NCBI RefSeq assembly: GCF_009617595.1 | Contig: NZ_WIXK01000001.1 | Coordinates: forward strand, 674,227 to 738,226 | Length of the DNA: 64,000 nt | Direction of reading: 5' to 3' | From: Tritonibacter aquimaris | GTDB lineage: Bacteria; Pseudomonadota; Alphaproteobacteria; Rhodobacterales; Rhodobacteraceae | Shown here: one piece after another, positions 9,222 to 18,461 of the stretch | Layout of the letters: each line of letters starts with the position of its first letter | How positions within the stretch are numbered: the stretch's first letter is position 1 | Position numbers and translations under genes: made by a program | Notes under the pieces: generated by a model | Told to the model about the DNA's origin: nothing | What the model saw: only the letters and a program-made list of their open reading frames with translations | The model's database searches: none

Positions 9222-9551
9222 CTATTGCGACGCGCCAAGCAACTCTTTTGACTGCTGCATACCTTGGGTGGCGTGATCATCCCCCCGGCCCATGGCCTGC
9301 AACACCAGCTGCTGACAGATGATATAGCTTGGATCATCCAACTGAGGCTCCGGTGCCAATGGGTAGCGCCGCGCTGCCGCATTCAAACTGCCATCGCCCC
9401 ATTGCGGATGCAGATGGTTAAACCGCGCCGCATAGGTTTCAGCCATACGCGCCGCCTGAAAGATCGCCGCGCAAAGTGGTTCTCGCTCTGACGGGGCCGC
9501 CAGCAACAAGGCCCGTGCCACCGCGTTCATGTCGCCCGGTAAGATCCTCAT
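9222..9551 (-). CDS. small conserved protein downstream of GTA gp15
   Basis: A 109-residue soluble protein starting MRILPGDMNAVARALLLAAP, with a central NHLHPQWGDGSLNAAARRYP and DDPSYIICQQLVLQAM. Similar small proteins of unknown function (a DUF7742-type family, by recollection) are commonly encoded immediately after gp15 in Rhodobacteraceae GTA clusters. It begins 10 bases after the gp15 stop on the same strand, so it is probably the last gene of the transcript. No signal peptide or membrane segment. Whether it is part of the particle is unknown. Confidence 0.7.
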   Translation of the reverse strand: MRILPGDMNAVARALLLAAPSEREPLCAAIFQAARMAETYAARFNHLHPQWGDGSLNAAARRYPLAPEPQLDDPSYIICQQLVLQAMGRGDDHATQGMQQSKELLGASQ

Positions 9552-9561
9552 GGCAGCACCC

Positions 9562-12500
9562 TCATGCCAGCACCAGACGCGTCACAGCCCCCGCCCCCCA
9601 AAGCGCCGATATCTGTGCAACCTCAACGACATCACCGGCCATCGCACCATCCGCAACCTGCGCCGCCTGATCATACTGCCAGTTGGGCGTGCTGACCTCC
9701 TCTTCGCGCAGCAGGGTTTCACCGCGCAAAATCCGCAGCCGATAAGCTTCGCGTTCTTCACCCAATGGAACCTCAGGCAGATCCCAATCATCACCGCCAA
9801 TCCGTGTGCGCCGGATCCAGCTCAGCGTCAGATCCGCACCTATGGCCGCATCCGCGCGCAGATGCACCACCGACAATGGCCTGAGCCCGCGGCCTTCAAA
9901 CGCCTCAACCACATGCACATATGAGGGATCATCATAAGACCGGCGCGCAGCCCCGATGCGGTAGTGGCGCGCCACCCGGCGTTGATCAAGCGTCAGATCC
10001 AGCTGCTGCGGCACCCCATTGAGCAAGACCACCTGCGACCCCACGGGCCATTCCGGCAACATTTCCGCTTCACTGCCCGCCTGCCCGCGCAGACGGCGAC
10101 GAATAAGATAGGTATTTGGCGCGATGAGTTCGGCGCTGGCAAATTGCAGCACCTCCCAGTTGCGGCCATCGCCAATCGCCAGCACATTGCCGCCATTCAG
10201 CACCGCCTGATCATTGATGCTTTCTAGGCTGCCGCCATAAAGCCGCACCTCAAGTGCCGCGCCCATATCCCAGCGACCGGGGCGCGCCGCGTGCAGAACG
10301 CTTTGGCTTTCGCCGACAATCGATGCCTCAGCGATGACCTCGTCGAGGCGATAATCGCTGTCCTGCGCTGCGCTGTAGATCGCCACCGAACCGGGCCAGG
10401 GCCGCGCCGAAAGCGCCACATGCGGCGCATGGGGCACCTCATCGCCGCGCAACAAGGGCAGATCCAGAAACAGCGGCAGCACCGGCACCGGCGGGGCAAA
10501 GCGGTTGATCCCCGGCAGTTCTTCGGCCACCTGCGCCGGGGTGTATATTTCGGGCGCGATGCGCACGGCTTCGACCTCTTGTGCGGTGCCGATCGACACC
10601 CGATCAATGCGGTAACGCGCGCCGTCCAGTTCAACCACATCACCCGCGCCCAGATGCAACATCGAGGGCGGCAAGGTCATCGTCACACTGTCGCGCGCCA
10701 CCCGCGCCTCTGCCAGCCAGCGTTCAACCGTGGTGCGGGCCTCAGCGCGGGTTAAGGCAATCGGCAGCTCATTCTGGCTGACGGCATGGGTGACCTCATC
10801 GGGCAGTACGGCTTCTTCGGAAAGGACCGCATGATCACCGCCCCATTCGGCAAAACGCAGGCGCACGCGCCCGGTCATCTCGGCCTCGCTGTCGCGGCTT
10901 TCGGCCTTTACTGCGCCCTCACCCGCCACAAGACGCGCAGGATCAATCACTTCAGGCCGCAACCCATCGCGTTTTTTGAACCGCAAAACCCCGTCGCGTT
11001 CTATGGCATCAAAGCCGTGCTGCAACATCAGCGGCTGTAACGCCGCCCGCGCCGCGCCCACATCACGCACGCCGTAGCCGCGCACCAGCCCGTATAGATC
11101 GCTTGTGTCCAGATCGACCACATCAGCGCCTGCGCAGATCTCAGCCACCACCTCGGCCAGGGGGCGCTGGCCCACGCGCCCATTCAACCAATGGCCACGG
11201 GCGTAATTGTCGCCATCGCTCCAGACATCAACCGCATTGGGAAAGGTGGGAAACGGGCGCGCATCCCAGGCCCAGACAAAGGCGCGGCTCATGTCGAGCA
11301 TCGGCGCCTCATAGATTGCGGACACCGGGTTATGATCGCGCCAATAGCCCACCAGCGCACGCAGGTATTGCAGCTGAATGAGATCATCACGTTGCCCGGT
11401 GGAATATTTCGGCAGGCGCGATTCCGAGCTTTTGGGATCAAGGAATTTATTGGGCTGATTGGTGCCTTTATCAATCGCAGCGCAGCCAAGTTCGGTAAAC
11501 CAAATCGGTTTTGATTGCGCCACCCAAGGGGTAGCATTTTCCTGACGCACACCCCCGATGCGTTCGTGATGGGGGTTTTGCCACCAGGCGCGAATATCCT
11601 TGTAACGCCAGATCCACGGTTCATCATGGGCACCATCGGTAATCGGCGTGCGGATCTGCGCGGCCTCGGCCTCGGGCGAATGGTAGAACCAGTCGTAACC
11701 TTCACCGCCTTCTACGTTGCTGCGCAGATAGTCGAGATCATAAATCGCGCCCGCTTCCGCGTCGCGATGATCCTCACCTTCGCGCCAATCCGACAGCGGC
11801 ATGTAGTTGTCGATGCCGATAAAATCCACCTCGGCCCACAAGGGATCCAGATGGAAATAGCGATCCCCTTCGGGGCTTTGATAGCCCCAATATTCGCTCC
11901 AATCGGCGGCGTAGCCCAGTTTGACGTCTTCGCCCAACAGGATACGCACCTGGCTGAGCAGCCCCCGCAACCCCTGCACAAACGGAAACCCATCCGCGCC
12001 GCGGATCTGGGTCAATGCGCGCAGTTCTGATCCGATACAAAAACTATCAACACCCCCCGCCGCCGCACATAGCGCCGCGTAATGCAGGATAAAGCGGCTA
12101 AAGCTCCACTCCTCCGGGCCGCTATAGCTGACCGTGCCATCCGCGACGCTGAAATCACTGGCCGTCACCGTGCCCAGAAACGCGGCAACCTCGCTGTCGG
12201 CCAGCGCGGTTTGATCCGGGCTGCCTGCACGCCCCGGTGCCTCTGATAGCGTAATGCGCCCGCGCCAGGGCAAGGCAGGCTGATGGTCCGCGCCGCTCCA
12301 GGGATCCGGCAAGCCATTCTCAGCCTGCTGATCCATCAGGATGAACGGGTAAAACATCACCGCCTTGCCCTGTGTGTTCAGATGCTGAATCGCCTGAATG
12401 ACCGAGCGATCCGCGGGCGTGCCGCCATAAATCGGCCGACCCTCATCTTGCGCAATCACTGGTGCATCGGCGCGTGCAAGCCCCGACACTGCCCAGGGCA

Positions 12501-13434
12501 TTGATCCATCCGCCTCACCCTGCTCCACCTTCGGTTCAACCCGGCAGTGGCCACAGCGCAGATCGCCGCCAAACCAGCTGACCACCAATGACACCGCGCC
12601 GCAATTTGGCAGCTCTTGGCCCAATGTGGCGATGGAGGTCACCAGATCGGTCTCACCGCTGTGGGAATGGCTGTTCACCGCGTCTTTTTCACCCTTGGAC
12701 CGTTCCAGCCACACCGGATCTGTCGCCAACGCATATTCACCGGTGCCGGGCACCAGCGCGACGCCTTCAATCAACTGCGGCAGATCCAGATCATAGGTAT
12801 CACTGCCGGGCTGCGCCGCGCGCACGACTTCAAATGAGAACTGCGGCACCCGGTTGCCAAAGCGTTCAAGCTGCAGATCTTCCAGCACCACATAGGCAGT
12901 GCCGCGATAGGCGGGCACCTCATCGGCGCCTTCCACCGCTTCGATCAGCGCATCCGGCAATTGATCCACGCTGCCCGGATACCAGCGCATATTCAGATCC
13001 TTGGGCGCAACCTCTTCGCCATCGGCCCAGACACGCGCCACGTCCAGCACTTCGCCTTCACACAGGGCAATCGCCAGCGACACGCTGTAACTGTACTGCG
13101 TGACTTTGGGCTGTTTGGGCCGCCCCTTGCCACCCCCGCCCGAGGTCGAGGCGGTTTCCAGAAAATCCGAGGCCCAGATCACCTGTCCACCCACCCGCAT
13201 ACGGCCGTAAACCTGCGCCACCGTGGCCCCTTCGCTGGCTTCGCTGATGCGAAAACGGTCGACGCGCCCGGTTTCGATTGCATCAGACCCGCGCCCCATA
13301 ATGCGTTCGTCAATGGCGCGCCCCAGCGTGGCACCAATCGCGCGGCCAATCACCACCGATGACAGCCCCAAAGCGGTGCCACCCACCGCGCCACCAATCG
13401 CGGCCCCTGCCGCCGAAAGAAGGATCGTCGCCAT
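9562..13434 (-). CDS. GTA host specificity / baseplate megatron protein gp15
   Basis: A 1290-residue protein corresponding to RcGTA orfg15 and the largest in the cluster. The first residues form a glycine/alanine-rich hydrophobic stretch (MATILLSAAGAAIGGAVGG). A TIM-barrel, glycoside-hydrolase-like region occupies about 430-720 (with LGYAADWSEYWG, IGIDNYMPLSDWREG and WFTELGCAAID). A phage-tail hub region lies around 770-920, and a C-terminal beta-rich region follows. In characterised GTAs this protein sits at the tail tip and helps contact or breach the recipient envelope. A GTG 54 bases upstream is also in frame, but the ATG at 13434 leaves the usual small gap from the preceding gene and begins the conserved N-terminus. 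Confidence 0.93.
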   Translation of the reverse strand: MATILLSAAGAAIGGAVGGTALGLSSVVIGRAIGATLGRAIDERIMGRGSDAIETGRVDRFRISEASEGATVAQVYGRMRVGGQVIWASDFLETASTSGGGGKGRPKQPKVTQYSYSVSLAIALCEGEVLDVARVWADGEEVAPKDLNMRWYPGSVDQLPDALIEAVEGADEVPAYRGTAYVVLEDLQLERFGNRVPQFSFEVVRAAQPGSDTYDLDLPQLIEGVALVPGTGEYALATDPVWLERSKGEKDAVNSHSHSGETDLVTSIATLGQELPNCGAVSLVVSWFGGDLRCGHCRVEPKVEQGEADGSMPWAVSGLARADAPVIAQDEGRPIYGGTPADRSVIQAIQHLNTQGKAVMFYPFILMDQQAENGLPDPWSGADHQPALPWRGRITLSEAPGRAGSPDQTALADSEVAAFLGTVTASDFSVADGTVSYSGPEEWSFSRFILHYAALCAAAGGVDSFCIGSELRALTQIRGADGFPFVQGLRGLLSQVRILLGEDVKLGYAADWSEYWGYQSPEGDRYFHLDPLWAEVDFIGIDNYMPLSDWREGEDHRDAEAGAIYDLDYLRSNVEGGEGYDWFYHSPEAEAAQIRTPITDGAHDEPWIWRYKDIRAWWQNPHHERIGGVRQENATPWVAQSKPIWFTELGCAAIDKGTNQPNKFLDPKSSESRLPKYSTGQRDDLIQLQYLRALVGYWRDHNPVSAIYEAPMLDMSRAFVWAWDARPFPTFPNAVDVWSDGDNYARGHWLNGRVGQRPLAEVVAEICAGADVVDLDTSDLYGLVRGYGVRDVGAARAALQPLMLQHGFDAIERDGVLRFKKRDGLRPEVIDPARLVAGEGAVKAESRDSEAEMTGRVRLRFAEWGGDHAVLSEEAVLPDEVTHAVSQNELPIALTRAEARTTVERWLAEARVARDSVTMTLPPSMLHLGAGDVVELDGARYRIDRVSIGTAQEVEAVRIAPEIYTPAQVAEELPGINRFAPPVPVLPLFLDLPLLRGDEVPHAPHVALSARPWPGSVAIYSAAQDSDYRLDEVIAEASIVGESQSVLHAARPGRWDMGAALEVRLYGGSLESINDQAVLNGGNVLAIGDGRNWEVLQFASAELIAPNTYLIRRRLRGQAGSEAEMLPEWPVGSQVVLLNGVPQQLDLTLDQRRVARHYRIGAARRSYDDPSYVHVVEAFEGRGLRPLSVVHLRADAAIGADLTLSWIRRTRIGGDDWDLPEVPLGEEREAYRLRILRGETLLREEEVSTPNWQYDQAAQVADGAMAGDVVEVAQISALWGAGAVTRLVLA

Positions 13435-13439
13435 CGTTG

Positions 13440-13883
13440 TTACTCCTGTTCTGGAAAGGCAAAGCGCGCCACAATCCGGCGCTGCCACGGCAGGCTCAGC
13501 GCGTTTTCAACAACGCCATGCCCCTGATAGGAATGAATAAACCGCGCGCTCGCGCCGCAGCGGATTTGCAGGCCCAGGTGTTTTGCCACCGCACCCTCGC
13601 GCATGCGAAACAAGATCACATCACCCGCGCGCGCCTGTTCAATGGGTTTCGCCGCCAGATGGCGCAGCGCCGCCTGCCACAGGCGTTCATCCCCCTGCGG
13701 TTCGCTCCAATCGCGGCTATAGGCGGGCGGCAGCTCAGGCTCATGCCCATAGAGCGCGCGATAAATGCCGCGAATAAGCCCCAGACAATCACAGCCCGCA
13801 CCGCGCTGGGACGCCTGATGCACATAGGGCGTGCCAAGCCAGAGGCGAGCCTCGGACACAATCGAAGTTTGCGGGATACTCAT
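13440..13883 (-). CDS. GTA NlpC/P60 peptidase gp14
   Basis: This 147-residue protein matches RcGTA orfg14. It has the NlpC/P60 layout: GAGCDCLGLIRGIYRALYG supplies the catalytic cysteine (Cys33), and KHLGLQIRCG supplies the histidine in a downstream strand. In GTA particles such tail-associated peptidases are thought to cut peptidoglycan cross-links of the recipient. It overlaps the gp13 stop by 4 bases and lies 5 bases before gp15, fitting translation coupling. No signal peptide, as expected for a particle-borne enzyme. Confidence 0.93.
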   Translation of the reverse strand: MSIPQTSIVSEARLWLGTPYVHQASQRGAGCDCLGLIRGIYRALYGHEPELPPAYSRDWSEPQGDERLWQAALRHLAAKPIEQARAGDVILFRMREGAVAKHLGLQIRCGASARFIHSYQGHGVVENALSLPWQRRIVARFAFPEQE

Positions 13884-14734
13884 CTGCGGCTGCCTCCGCT
13901 GTTTTGATTGTCACGACGCGGCACCGCCACCAGCCAATCTTCGCGGGGAATGTCAGGAAAGCCCTGATAATTCAGCAGGTTGTTGAACTTGAGCTTGCAG
14001 GTCTTGAACCGTTTGTCACAGCCCGCTTCAAGCCGGATCAGCGCCCCCGGTTCAATATCTGCGCCCAAAGGCTCCCATAGGGTGATTTCGCGCTGCATAG
14101 GCGTTGTGAGATCGCGTTTTATTGCCCCCCACAGACCATCAGATGTGCGCAGCACCCCGCGCGAAAACCATTCCGGTTCAAAGCCAGGTAATAGTGGCAG
14201 AATGAATGTCTGGCGCTCGCGCACCTCAACCAGCTGGGCCTCGGCCCAATAGCCCGGCGTGTTCACATCAAAGCCACAGCTGCGATCCCCCAGCACCGCG
14301 GTACAAGGCGTCTGATAAATCCGCCCCTGTGGCCGGTTTAGCCGATCCGTCAGCCCGCGTAATTCTGCGCGAAACTGGCCATCTTCGCGGCTGATTTCAC
14401 CGATATAGCCGCGAAACTGCAGCTGGCGTTCATCGGGGTTTTGCCAGTTTACCAGCCAGCTCAGCACCTCGGCCTCATCGTAATAGCCGGCCGCAATATC
14501 ACGCTCACGCACCGCAGCTGCACTGAGCGCGCCAAGCGCTTCGCTGTTGTCAACCGACAGCCCGGTGCCCTGCTCCAGCTGGCGCGCGCTGAGGCCGGTA
14601 TCGGCGCAAAATTTCAGCCCGTCGAAATTCAGATCACAATCATGATCGGTGAACCCCAGCTGCACCCCATCGCGGCGCGTGATCGCCCAGGCACGGCACA
14701 GGGTGGTGGTGGCGGCTTCAAGATGCGCTCTCAT
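13880..14734 (-). CDS. GTA gp13, DUF2163-type tail/baseplate protein
   Basis: This 284-residue protein corresponds to RcGTA orfg13. It contains the DUF2163 pattern (LCRAWAITRRDGVQLGFTDHD at the N-terminus) and a C-terminal block rich in cysteine and aromatic residues (EAGCDKRFKTCKLKFNN and YQGFPDIP). The C-terminal block is the second conserved domain of these proteins. Structural work on RcGTA places this protein in the baseplate hub with an iron-sulfur-like cysteine cluster. It overlaps gp12 and gp14 by 4 bases each. Confidence 0.92.
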   Translation of the reverse strand: MRAHLEAATTTLCRAWAITRRDGVQLGFTDHDCDLNFDGLKFCADTGLSARQLEQGTGLSVDNSEALGALSAAAVRERDIAAGYYDEAEVLSWLVNWQNPDERQLQFRGYIGEISREDGQFRAELRGLTDRLNRPQGRIYQTPCTAVLGDRSCGFDVNTPGYWAEAQLVEVRERQTFILPLLPGFEPEWFSRGVLRTSDGLWGAIKRDLTTPMQREITLWEPLGADIEPGALIRLEAGCDKRFKTCKLKFNNLLNYQGFPDIPREDWLVAVPRRDNQNSGGSRR

Positions 14735-15363
14735 ACGCGTACCTCGACGACGGGCACATTGGGCGCTTCTCCGGCCTGAAATGAGGCCACGCTGGTCTGA
14801 ATGCGGTCAGTGTCAAACCGCACCGGCACGTCAAATTCAAACCCTGCCACGATTTCAACCCCAACCTCGGGCGCAAGACTAAAGGTAATCTCGCCCGTGT
14901 TGATATTCAGCGTGTAATCAATGCTTTCCGCCTGCTCATCCTCATGGATGCCCACCCGCACCGTGCCCGGAACCGGTTTCACAATCGGGCGCGCATAGCT
15001 TTGCTCGCCAGAACGGTAGTGTTTCACCAGCTGAAACTGCCGCGTCACCCCATCACCGGTGCCAATCACCTGATCGCGGTAATGCACATCGCGATCCACG
15101 GGCGCGGATTTGAAATCAGACCAGTCTTTCCAGCGAAAGCCATAAACCTGGCCCTGGCGGGCTTCAAAAAACGCAATCAGCGATTCAATATCCGTCAGCG
15201 ACCTTAGCCCCAGCCCCGCATCATAACGCCTGCGCGAATGGGCCCAGGGGGTGTTGCGCTCTTCAAACCCATTGGCAAGCGTGACCACATCGACCCGCCG
15301 CTCTGGCCCACCAACTGAACCAAAGCTGAGCGAGGCAGGAAAACGAATATCGTGGAAATTCAT
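14731..15363 (-). CDS. GTA gp12, DUF2460-type distal tail protein
   Basis: This 210-residue protein corresponds to RcGTA orfg12. The conserved DUF2460 start is clear (MNFHDIRFPASLSFGSVGGP), followed by RRVDVVTLANGFEERN and the block YGFRWKDWSDFKSA. It is a beta-rich distal-tail component joining the tail tube to the hub. It follows the tape measure gene by 22 bases and overlaps gp13 by 4 bases. Confidence 0.93.
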   Translation of the reverse strand: MNFHDIRFPASLSFGSVGGPERRVDVVTLANGFEERNTPWAHSRRRYDAGLGLRSLTDIESLIAFFEARQGQVYGFRWKDWSDFKSAPVDRDVHYRDQVIGTGDGVTRQFQLVKHYRSGEQSYARPIVKPVPGTVRVGIHEDEQAESIDYTLNINTGEITFSLAPEVGVEIVAGFEFDVPVRFDTDRIQTSVASFQAGEAPNVPVVEVRV

Positions 15364-15385
15364 AGCATTACCCTCCTGTTTGAAA

Positions 15386-16036
15386 TTATCTGTTGCGCGA
15401 TCCGCGCGACAGCGCCCGGCTCAGCTGCGCGGCGATCTGGCCCTGGCTGCGCTGAAACCCCTGCACGTCGGGCGTCTGGATGTTCATCACAACCGTGGGC
15501 GCCGCGCCGCTCGCGCTGCGCACCCCCAGCGCACCATCGGCACCGCGCGCCAAGGGCAAGATCGCCTCGGGGCCTGCTTCGCCCATCAGACCTACACCGC
15601 CGCGCATGGGAAAATGCGTGGGGCCATTGACCACGCCGCCGCGGGCAAAGGGTGTCACCCGGCCCTGACTGAACGCCGCGCCATCGGCAAAAGGCAGGAT
15701 GTTTCCAATCAGCCCCGTCAGCCCATCCGTGAGCAAGCTGCCCGCCCGGTTTGTCACCGGGCGCACGGCGGCGTTATAGGTGGTACGGATCACGGATTTC
15801 GCAACAGTTTCAAGCGCATCCGACAAAGACTTACCATCAAAAACCAGCCCTTCAAACGCACGTTTCAACCCCTTTGACAGCCCCCGTTCCAGGGTGCGCG
15901 CATCATCACCGGTGGCCGCAAGTGCTGCCCGCACGCGGGTGAGTTCGCTGTCAAATGTGGCGGCCATATCCGCCGCTCCGCCAAGGGATTTTTCCAAAGC
16001 CTCAGCGCTCAATTCTAATGCGGTGATCTCTTCCAT
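15386..16036 (-). CDS. GTA tail tape measure protein gp11
   Basis: A 216-residue protein matching RcGTA orfg11. The N-terminal third is a long helix (ITALELSAEALEKSLGGAAD onward). The rest shows the Gly-rich block FARGGVVNGPTHFPMRGG and GLMGEAGPEAILPL, widely shared by tape measure C-terminal regions. The protein is short, in line with the short GTA tail. It precedes gp12 and follows the 60-residue gene at 16046. Confidence 0.92.
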   Translation of the reverse strand: MEEITALELSAEALEKSLGGAADMAATFDSELTRVRAALAATGDDARTLERGLSKGLKRAFEGLVFDGKSLSDALETVAKSVIRTTYNAAVRPVTNRAGSLLTDGLTGLIGNILPFADGAAFSQGRVTPFARGGVVNGPTHFPMRGGVGLMGEAGPEAILPLARGADGALGVRSASGAAPTVVMNIQTPDVQGFQRSQGQIAAQLSRALSRGSRNR

Positions 16037-16045
16037 ATCGCTCTC

Positions 16046-16228
16046 CTATGTTTTGGGATCCGGGAAGGCTGTCATCAGCTCCATGAGCCGGGCGCGATCC
16101 ATTGGCGCGGCGGGTGGCGGACCCAGCATCAGCTGCAATTCCGCAGGCGTCAGCGCCCAGAATTGATCTGGGGTCAGCCGCAATTGTGCCAATCCCAGAT
16201 GCAGCAAAGCAGGCCAGTTGAAACTCAT
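16046..16228 (-). CDS. GTA small tail chaperone-like protein (rcc01693-type, gp10.1)
   Basis: A 60-residue protein (MSFNWPALLHLGLAQLRLTP) with the motif FWALTPAELQLMLG, typical of the short TIGR02216-like phage protein that follows gp10 in GTA clusters. Its position between the tail chaperone gp10 and the tape measure gene matches phage tail assembly chaperone extensions. It overlaps gp10 by 4 bases (16225-16228). A real gene despite its size, judged by family match and spacing. Confidence 0.88.
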   Translation of the reverse strand: MSFNWPALLHLGLAQLRLTPDQFWALTPAELQLMLGPPPAAPMDRARLMELMTAFPDPKT

Positions 16229-16542
16229 GACGTGAACGCCCGCGCCAGCAATTCAGCCGCGGCACGGGTTGCAGCCATTGGCCCGCCCTGAATGTCAGCA
16301 CCCGCAAGGGTCGCGGCGCTGATATCAGCACCGCCGCCTTGCAGACCTGCGCGCAAAAGCGCCATCAGATCATGGGCGGAAAAAGCATTGTTTTCAAACC
16401 TCTGCACCAGGTTGATCAGACTGTCTTCGCCCAGATCATGTTCCAGCGCCGCCAAGGCCCCCAGCGTCAGCCGCATCACATGTTCGCGCCCATCGAGCAC
16501 CAGCGACACCTCACCGCGATGGGGGTTCACCGGGCCGCTCAT
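16225..16542 (-). CDS. GTA gp10 tail assembly chaperone-like protein
   Basis: This 105-residue protein (MSGPVNPHRGEVSLVLDGRE) has the conserved core VMRLTLGALAALEHDLGEDS of the GTA gp10 family. These proteins resemble phage tail assembly chaperones that bind the tape measure. It overlaps the major tail protein gene and the 60-residue gene by 4 bases each. Confidence 0.9.
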   Translation of the reverse strand: MSGPVNPHRGEVSLVLDGREHVMRLTLGALAALEHDLGEDSLINLVQRFENNAFSAHDLMALLRAGLQGGGADISAATLAGADIQGGPMAATRAAAELLARAFTS

Positions 16543-16952
16543 GACGCTACAAAGCTCAGCGCGCCGGCGCTTGCGAGGCTGAGTTCATAGGTGGCTTCGC
16601 CGTTGTGGCTGCCCGCATATTCCAGCGCGGTCACCTGAAACGGGCCTGCGACAGTGCCAAAGTCCGGGATCACCACCTGAAAATCGGGCACTTCGCCATC
16701 AAAAAACAACTGGCGCGCGCGCGCGTCGGTATCCGCATCGCGAAACACGCCTGACCCCGATATCGACGCCGAGCGCACGCCAGCCCCGGCCAGCAGCTCG
16801 CGCCAGCCGCCCTGGCTTTCGAGGCTGGTGATATCAACGCTTTCGGCGTTGAAACTGATCCGGGTGGCGCGCAGCCCCGCGATGGTTTCAAAACTGCCAT
16901 CACCTGTCATATCCACCTTAAGCAAAAGATCCTTGCCGTTCTGGGCCGCCAT
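16539..16952 (-). CDS. GTA major tail protein gp9
   Basis: A 137-residue beta-rich protein beginning MAAQNGKDLLLKVDMTGDGS, with TRISFNAESVDITSLESQGG typical of the TP901-1-like major tail tube family. It polymerises into the short GTA tail tube. It lies between the terminator protein gp8 and gp10 and is preceded by a 40-base gap with a good Shine-Dalgarno (AAGGAG, minus strand, about 16960). Confidence 0.93.
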   Translation of the reverse strand: MAAQNGKDLLLKVDMTGDGSFETIAGLRATRISFNAESVDITSLESQGGWRELLAGAGVRSASISGSGVFRDADTDARARQLFFDGEVPDFQVVIPDFGTVAGPFQVTALEYAGSHNGEATYELSLASAGALSFVAS

Positions 16953-16992
16953 TTTGCATCTCCTTATGGTTAATTTGCGTTAACTCTTACGA

Positions 16993-17415
16993 CTAAACCG
17001 TTGTTATTGCGCGATCATCCACATGAAACCGGAAGCGCAGCGATACCTCGCGGCCGCCGGATTTCAGGCTGCGGGCATAGGCGCGATCAAACCAGCAGCC
17101 GCTGATTGCGCCGCGTGTCATCACCATGTTGCTGCCAAGAATGGCGTCGCAGATCGCGCCAGCCGCCTGTTTTGCACCCACAAATCCCGCGCTTTCGCTG
17201 ATGACGCGGATGGTGACCAGATAGAGCGTGGCGCTGTGGGTTTTGTCAGACCTGTCGCGCGCCTCTTCAGTACCGATCAGCGCGTAAATCGCCGGTAGGC
17301 TGCCGCTGGGGAGCGCGTCATAGATATGGCCAGACAGCACTGAGGACACCGCGCTATCCGATTGTAATGCATCATAAATTGCCATTTGCAGCGCAGCTGA
17401 TGTTGCATAGCTCAT
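16993..17415 (-). CDS. GTA gp8, DUF3168-type tail terminator
   Basis: This 140-residue protein (MSYATSAALQMAIYDALQSD) matches the DUF3168 family, whose members cap the tail tube and join it to the head. The conserved region includes LPAIYALIGTEEARDRSDKT. It corresponds to RcGTA orfg8 and overlaps gp7 by 4 bases. Confidence 0.92.
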   Translation of the reverse strand: MSYATSAALQMAIYDALQSDSAVSSVLSGHIYDALPSGSLPAIYALIGTEEARDRSDKTHSATLYLVTIRVISESAGFVGAKQAAGAICDAILGSNMVMTRGAISGCWFDRAYARSLKSGGREVSLRFRFHVDDRAITTV

Positions 17416-17750
17416 AGCGCGACCTCCTCAACCGCGAAACAGGTGAGATAGCGCCCGGCGCTGTCGGCATCGGCGACGGCCTGGATCAGAAACCGGCGCG
17501 TGCCCTCGATCAGATATTGATCGGCGCGCGGGCGTTCCGCGCTGCCCATGGGCGCGGCGCGCACGGTGATGCGGTAGCGCTGCAACGACAGTGCTGCGCC
17601 GTTTTGGGCAGCGTTGCGCCCGGTCAGCGCATGCAGGCTGCACCAAAGCTCACCCAGGGTGACTTCCTGTTCCACAAACCCGCCCGCCCCATCGGGGGTG
17701 CGATTGTTGCTGACCAGCTGCATCAGCCGGTTGAGATTGACCTGTTTCAT
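17412..17750 (-). CDS. GTA gp7 head-tail adaptor / stopper
   Basis: A 112-residue protein starting MKQVNLNRLMQLVSNNRTPD, with the head-closure adaptor pattern (phage head-tail joining family) and a YLTCFAVEEVAL end. It corresponds to RcGTA orfg7. It overlaps the gp6 stop and the gp8 start by 4 bases each. Confidence 0.9.
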   Translation of the reverse strand: MKQVNLNRLMQLVSNNRTPDGAGGFVEQEVTLGELWCSLHALTGRNAAQNGAALSLQRYRITVRAAPMGSAERPRADQYLIEGTRRFLIQAVADADSAGRYLTCFAVEEVAL

Positions 17751-18328
17751 GTCTGAGCCCCCAGTCGCAGCACCCGGTGACGGGCAATCAGCGCTTCAAC
17801 GCCATAGGGAAAACGCGGGTGAAAACTAGCGTCGCGGTGTTCATAGAAATAGGCCGCAAGCTGCAGCACCGCCTGGCTAAGATCACCGGGGAGCGCGTCA
17901 AATTCTGCCGCCAGGCCAGCACTCAGATCGATGCGCACAAGCCCGTTGCGCGGCACCGATGGCAGGCAGGCACCATGGGCGATCAACATCGGTTTTTGCG
18001 CATCCTGTTGCAGATGGAACCGGGTCGCGGTGGTTTCGCGCCCTTCATCATCAATCAGCGTCAGCGCGGTGATTTCAGTGACCGGTGTCAGCGGCAAAGG
18101 TTCGCGCGCCCCATCGCGCCAGGCGCTGAGGGTAATGGAAAAATCACGTTGCAGCAGTACCTTGCTGATCTTGGCTTCAATCGCGGCGAGGCTTGCGCGC
18201 AGAAAACCAATCAGCAGCGCGTCCTGCAGGCTATTGGCAGCGAACCCACGCCCCAGCCGCAAATGGGCCTTAAAGGCATCAACAGGCAGGGCCGCATCGG
18301 GGATTTGGGTGCGTTCGGTCACGATCAT
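17747..18328 (-). CDS. GTA gp6 head-tail connector (phiE125 gp8-like)
   Basis: A 193-residue connector protein with the typical beginning MIVTERTQIPDAALPVDAFK, an N-terminal helical bundle (AHLRLG through AAIEAKISKVLLQ), a beta core and the C-terminal LAAYFYEHRDAS. It corresponds to RcGTA orfg6. The frame is open to 18460, but the ATG at 18328 begins the conserved N-terminus and avoids reading over the capsid gene's leader. The 133-base gap after the capsid stop is the longest inside the cluster. Confidence 0.92.
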   Translation of the reverse strand: MIVTERTQIPDAALPVDAFKAHLRLGRGFAANSLQDALLIGFLRASLAAIEAKISKVLLQRDFSITLSAWRDGAREPLPLTPVTEITALTLIDDEGRETTATRFHLQQDAQKPMLIAHGACLPSVPRNGLVRIDLSAGLAAEFDALPGDLSQAVLQLAAYFYEHRDASFHPRFPYGVEALIARHRVLRLGAQT

Positions 18329-18461
18329 GGCGTCTGGTCTCCGTTTCGGGGATAGGCGGCGCGCATCAACATTGGTCTGGACGGTTTGGGTGCAGCGGGA
18401 CCAATGACAGCAATGCGCGCCGACCGACGGGAACGGGCTGCCGCCCCCGTCATTCAGCACC